Source of the DNA: JAEUMY01 sp033764435
GTDB taxonomy: Bacteria > Pseudomonadota > Gammaproteobacteria > Burkholderiales > Usitatibacteraceae
DNA length: 64,000 bases
Assembly: GCA_033764435.1 (NCBI GenBank)
Contig: JANRIX010000055.1
Coordinates: 168,506-232,505 of the forward strand
Reading direction: 5' to 3'
This document shows, in pieces, positions 62,507-64,000 of this stretch. The translations under genes and the position numbers were made by a program. Under the pieces are notes generated by a model that was given only the letters and a program-made list of their open reading frames with translations, ran no database searches and was not told where the DNA came from. The first letter of the stretch is position 1, and the number at the start of each line of letters is the position of its first letter.

Positions 62507-63541
62507 GTGAAATCAATGAAGCGAAATGGTTCTGACGTTGCAGATCGGCCCCATAGATTCGGAGATATTCGAAGACGTGAGGAGGAACTGCGGGCAGCCG
62601 AATTGGAAAAGTCTAGAAATGAAAAATTTGAGCGACAAAAGGCGATTGCTGGATGGATATCCGCGATCGCAGTTCCGCTTGTCCTTGGAATTTCGGGCTA
62701 CTTCGTAACGCTCGCCCTTAAAGGCCACGATGCGCGGGCCAAGTACATCGAGATCGCCGTATCAATACTATCTGCCGCTCCGAAATCCTCCGAGGAAGAC
62801 AAGACCATTCGAAGATGGGCCATTGACATTCTTGATCGCCACTCGGATGTTCCTCTCTCTAAGGAGGCTAAGTTAGTCCTTGAGAGTGCCCGACAGCTTT
62901 CTGGTACCGGCCTCGCGAGTGAGGTCGGTGTGACTACCGTTGCGCTCGACAGCAGGAAGGGTCCAGGCTTTCCTGATGAGCTCTCATTCGGAAACTTTGT
63001 AACTGACGCCCTCAGATCAGCCTATTCTGATCCTTTTGGCAGGCTTCCACCTGCCGACATTGCCCTATTGGATTCAGCCTCGTTCCGCGGGAACCGCCTC
63101 TACCCAGCTGGCACAAGACTGACGCGTATGGATTTCTTGAAGGAATTGCCCTTTGGCAATGCAGCTGTACTCATCGGGATATCTGGCTCAGAACTTGAGC
63201 TTGCCCTCCAAGAAACATTTGGCCGTCCTGGAGTTGCCTCGGTTCCCCAGGTCAGCGGTGCCGTCATCAAGTACATAGTCGGGCCCGAAGGACGAAAGAC
63301 CTTTAAGATTTTTCACCTTGATGGCTCACCGATAAGGCCCGACAAACGCTACTTGGTCGCGACTTCAGACTTCTTTGCCGAAGGGCGTGTTTCAAGATTT
63401 CGTGAGGCCCCGCGAGTACCGCACAGCACGTCCGGACGTCACATCTATGACATTCTGCTGCTGCATGTGTATGAGCAAAAGACAATTGCCCCGGTACTGG
63501 AGAATCGAATTAGGAAAATTGAACAACCGTCTGCGGACTGA
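62507..63541 (+). CDS. Membrane-anchored orphan 5'-nucleotidase C-terminal domain protein
   Basis: A 344-residue protein. Residues 20-46 are a charged coiled coil, 48-70 a membrane helix (GWISAIAVPLVLGISGYFVTLAL). The C-terminal about 190 residues match the UshA-type 5'-nucleotidase C domain: FGNFVTDALRSAY, ADIALLDSASFRGN, FLKELPFGNAAVLIGISGSELE, VPQVSGAVIKYIVGP, PDKRYLVATSDFFAEG. The catalytic metallophosphatase domain is absent, so it would bind rather than cleave nucleotides. GTG 62507 or ATG 62516 could be the start. It sits between the protease-nuclease and patatin genes; a sensor role is inference. Confidence 0.7.
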   Translation: MKSMKRNGSDVADRPHRFGDIRRREEELRAAELEKSRNEKFERQKAIAGWISAIAVPLVLGISGYFVTLALKGHDARAKYIEIAVSILSAAPKSSEEDKTIRRWAIDILDRHSDVPLSKEAKLVLESARQLSGTGLASEVGVTTVALDSRKGPGFPDELSFGNFVTDALRSAYSDPFGRLPPADIALLDSASFRGNRLYPAGTRLTRMDFLKELPFGNAAVLIGISGSELELALQETFGRPGVASVPQVSGAVIKYIVGPEGRKTFKIFHLDGSPIRPDKRYLVATSDFFAEGRVSRFREAPRVPHSTSGRHIYDILLLHVYEQKTIAPVLENRIRKIEQPSAD

Positions 63542-63716
63542 CAGATATGGCCAGCTCCACTGACAATGGCACAACTATGGCCTGCGACTGGCGGTGACGT
63601 CCTAGCGCGCAACTACAGGCGTTGGGAGGCTTAGTCAGTTTCCGGTGTTGCGAACTTGAATTGTGCAATTGTAGTTTAAGAAGGCTCTCAAAAATGATCG
63701 AGCTCTATCACGGGAC

Positions 63717-63776
63717 TGTTGATTTCGATCCCAAACGCCGCACCCCCACTGGCAGCGAATTGGATCGAAATCAACA
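63717..63776. other. 15-bp perfect inverted repeat with 30-base loop
   Basis: TGTTGATTTCGATCC (63717-63731) and GGATCGAAATCAACA (63762-63776) pair perfectly. It lies in a gene-free gap (63542-63876) before the patatin gene. It could be a structured leader, an operator or a small RNA. Confidence 0.6.
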
Positions 63777-63876
63777 GGCATGAAGCGCTTCTACCTCAGA
63801 GAATGGGGATTCCTCACCTAGTCGAAATCGGTCCTTGCGGACCGCGCCACAAGGCAATCCAATCTTCAAGGCGGAC

Positions 63877-64000
63877 ATGGCACTTTCAGACGGTAGATCA
63901 GTTGGCATTGCCTTATCTGGTGGCGGCTTCCGTGCGACGCTGTTCGGCCTGGGAAGTCTTTGGTATCTCAGTGATGCCCGGTTGCTGGGAAGACTTGATC
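63877..64000 (+). CDS. Patatin-like phospholipase (3' truncated by window)
   Basis: Only the first 41 codons are present (MALSDGRSVGIALSGGGFRAT...). SGGGFRATLFGLGSLWYL is the patatin oxyanion-hole region (G-G-G-x-R). The catalytic Ser motif is beyond the window. Patatins degrade membrane lipids and serve as effectors in several abortive-infection systems. The gene follows the nucleotide-domain protein, so it may be its effector. Confidence 0.72.
   Translation, partial: MALSDGRSVGIALSGGGFRATLFGLGSLWYLSDARLLGRLD

Noticed and set aside
62253..62516. An 87-residue minus-strand open frame
   Set aside because: Overlaps the start of the nucleotide-domain gene, has no ribosome site or family resemblance.
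63694..63783. A 29-codon open frame across the 15-bp stem
   Set aside because: Too short and its sequence is dictated by the inverted repeat; treated as a structured non-coding element.
63542..63876. Retron non-coding RNA
   Set aside because: Inverted repeat is present but no reverse transcriptase gene or msr/msd-like layout is visible in the window.

Overview
The window reads as high-GC proteobacterial chromosome, most likely Gammaproteobacteria near the Xanthomonadales, Nevskiales or Steroidobacterales. This guess rests on the membrane-anchored FadE, the PsrA-like TetR regulator and the RND/YCF48/DUF1329/DUF1302 envelope cluster. No rRNA, tRNA or CRISPR array was seen.

Region 1 (1-29.6 kb) is host-like chromosome. 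It holds the 3' end of a Y-family polymerase gene, a DUF3052 gene, an SDR, a zinc-ribbon protein with an SPFH-GYF partner, a MOSC protein and a DUF423 protein. An envelope cluster follows (RND exporter, YCF48-like, DUF1329, DUF1302). Then comes a large minus-strand fatty-acid beta-oxidation locus: two thiolases, two multifunctional hydratase/dehydrogenases of opposite domain order, FadD, FadE, thioesterase-type hotdog proteins, a hydrolase, a HAD phosphatase and a TetR regulator with a palindrome upstream. A 12-bp palindrome, GCGAATATTCGC, recurs 17 times (11 perfect, 6 with one end base changed) between 2.3 and 37.1 kb, mostly inside genes, and is absent afterwards. A 97-bp three-hairpin element occurs twice; one copy lies in frame inside the DUF3052 gene, and the two copies show compensatory base-pair changes.

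Region 2 (29.6-37.8 kb) is a type I restriction-modification operon (hsdM, hsdS, hsdR) with an OLD-family ATPase/nuclease gene between hsdS and hsdR. Region 3 (37.8-46.5 kb) is a Tn7-like transposition module: tnsA, tnsB and tnsC on the plus strand, and TniQ-type genes on the minus strand.

Region 4 (46.5-64 kb) is a defence or stress island. It contains hipBA. Next is an XRE regulator plus ImmA/IrrE protease pair in front of a compressed ubiquitin-like pathway (Ubl-E2 fusion, JAMM-E1 fusion, DUF6527). An alpha/beta-hydrolase-like/GAF-like protein follows. An NAD/ADP-ribose operon (SPFH, NAD kinase-like, DUF4291, ADP-ribosylglycohydrolase) is transcribed away from an NrtR-type Nudix regulator, with two palindromic operators between them. 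The window ends with a trypsin-endonuclease fusion, a membrane-anchored orphan 5'-nucleotidase C-terminal domain and a truncated patatin gene. Three copies of a 175-bp repeat with inverted ends sit between these modules.

The best candidates for an undescribed system are the NrtR-controlled SPFH/NADK/DUF4291/ARH operon, the two-polypeptide ubiquitin-like cascade, and the protease-nuclease/nucleotide-domain/patatin cluster. All assignments come from reading motifs by eye; no database search was run.
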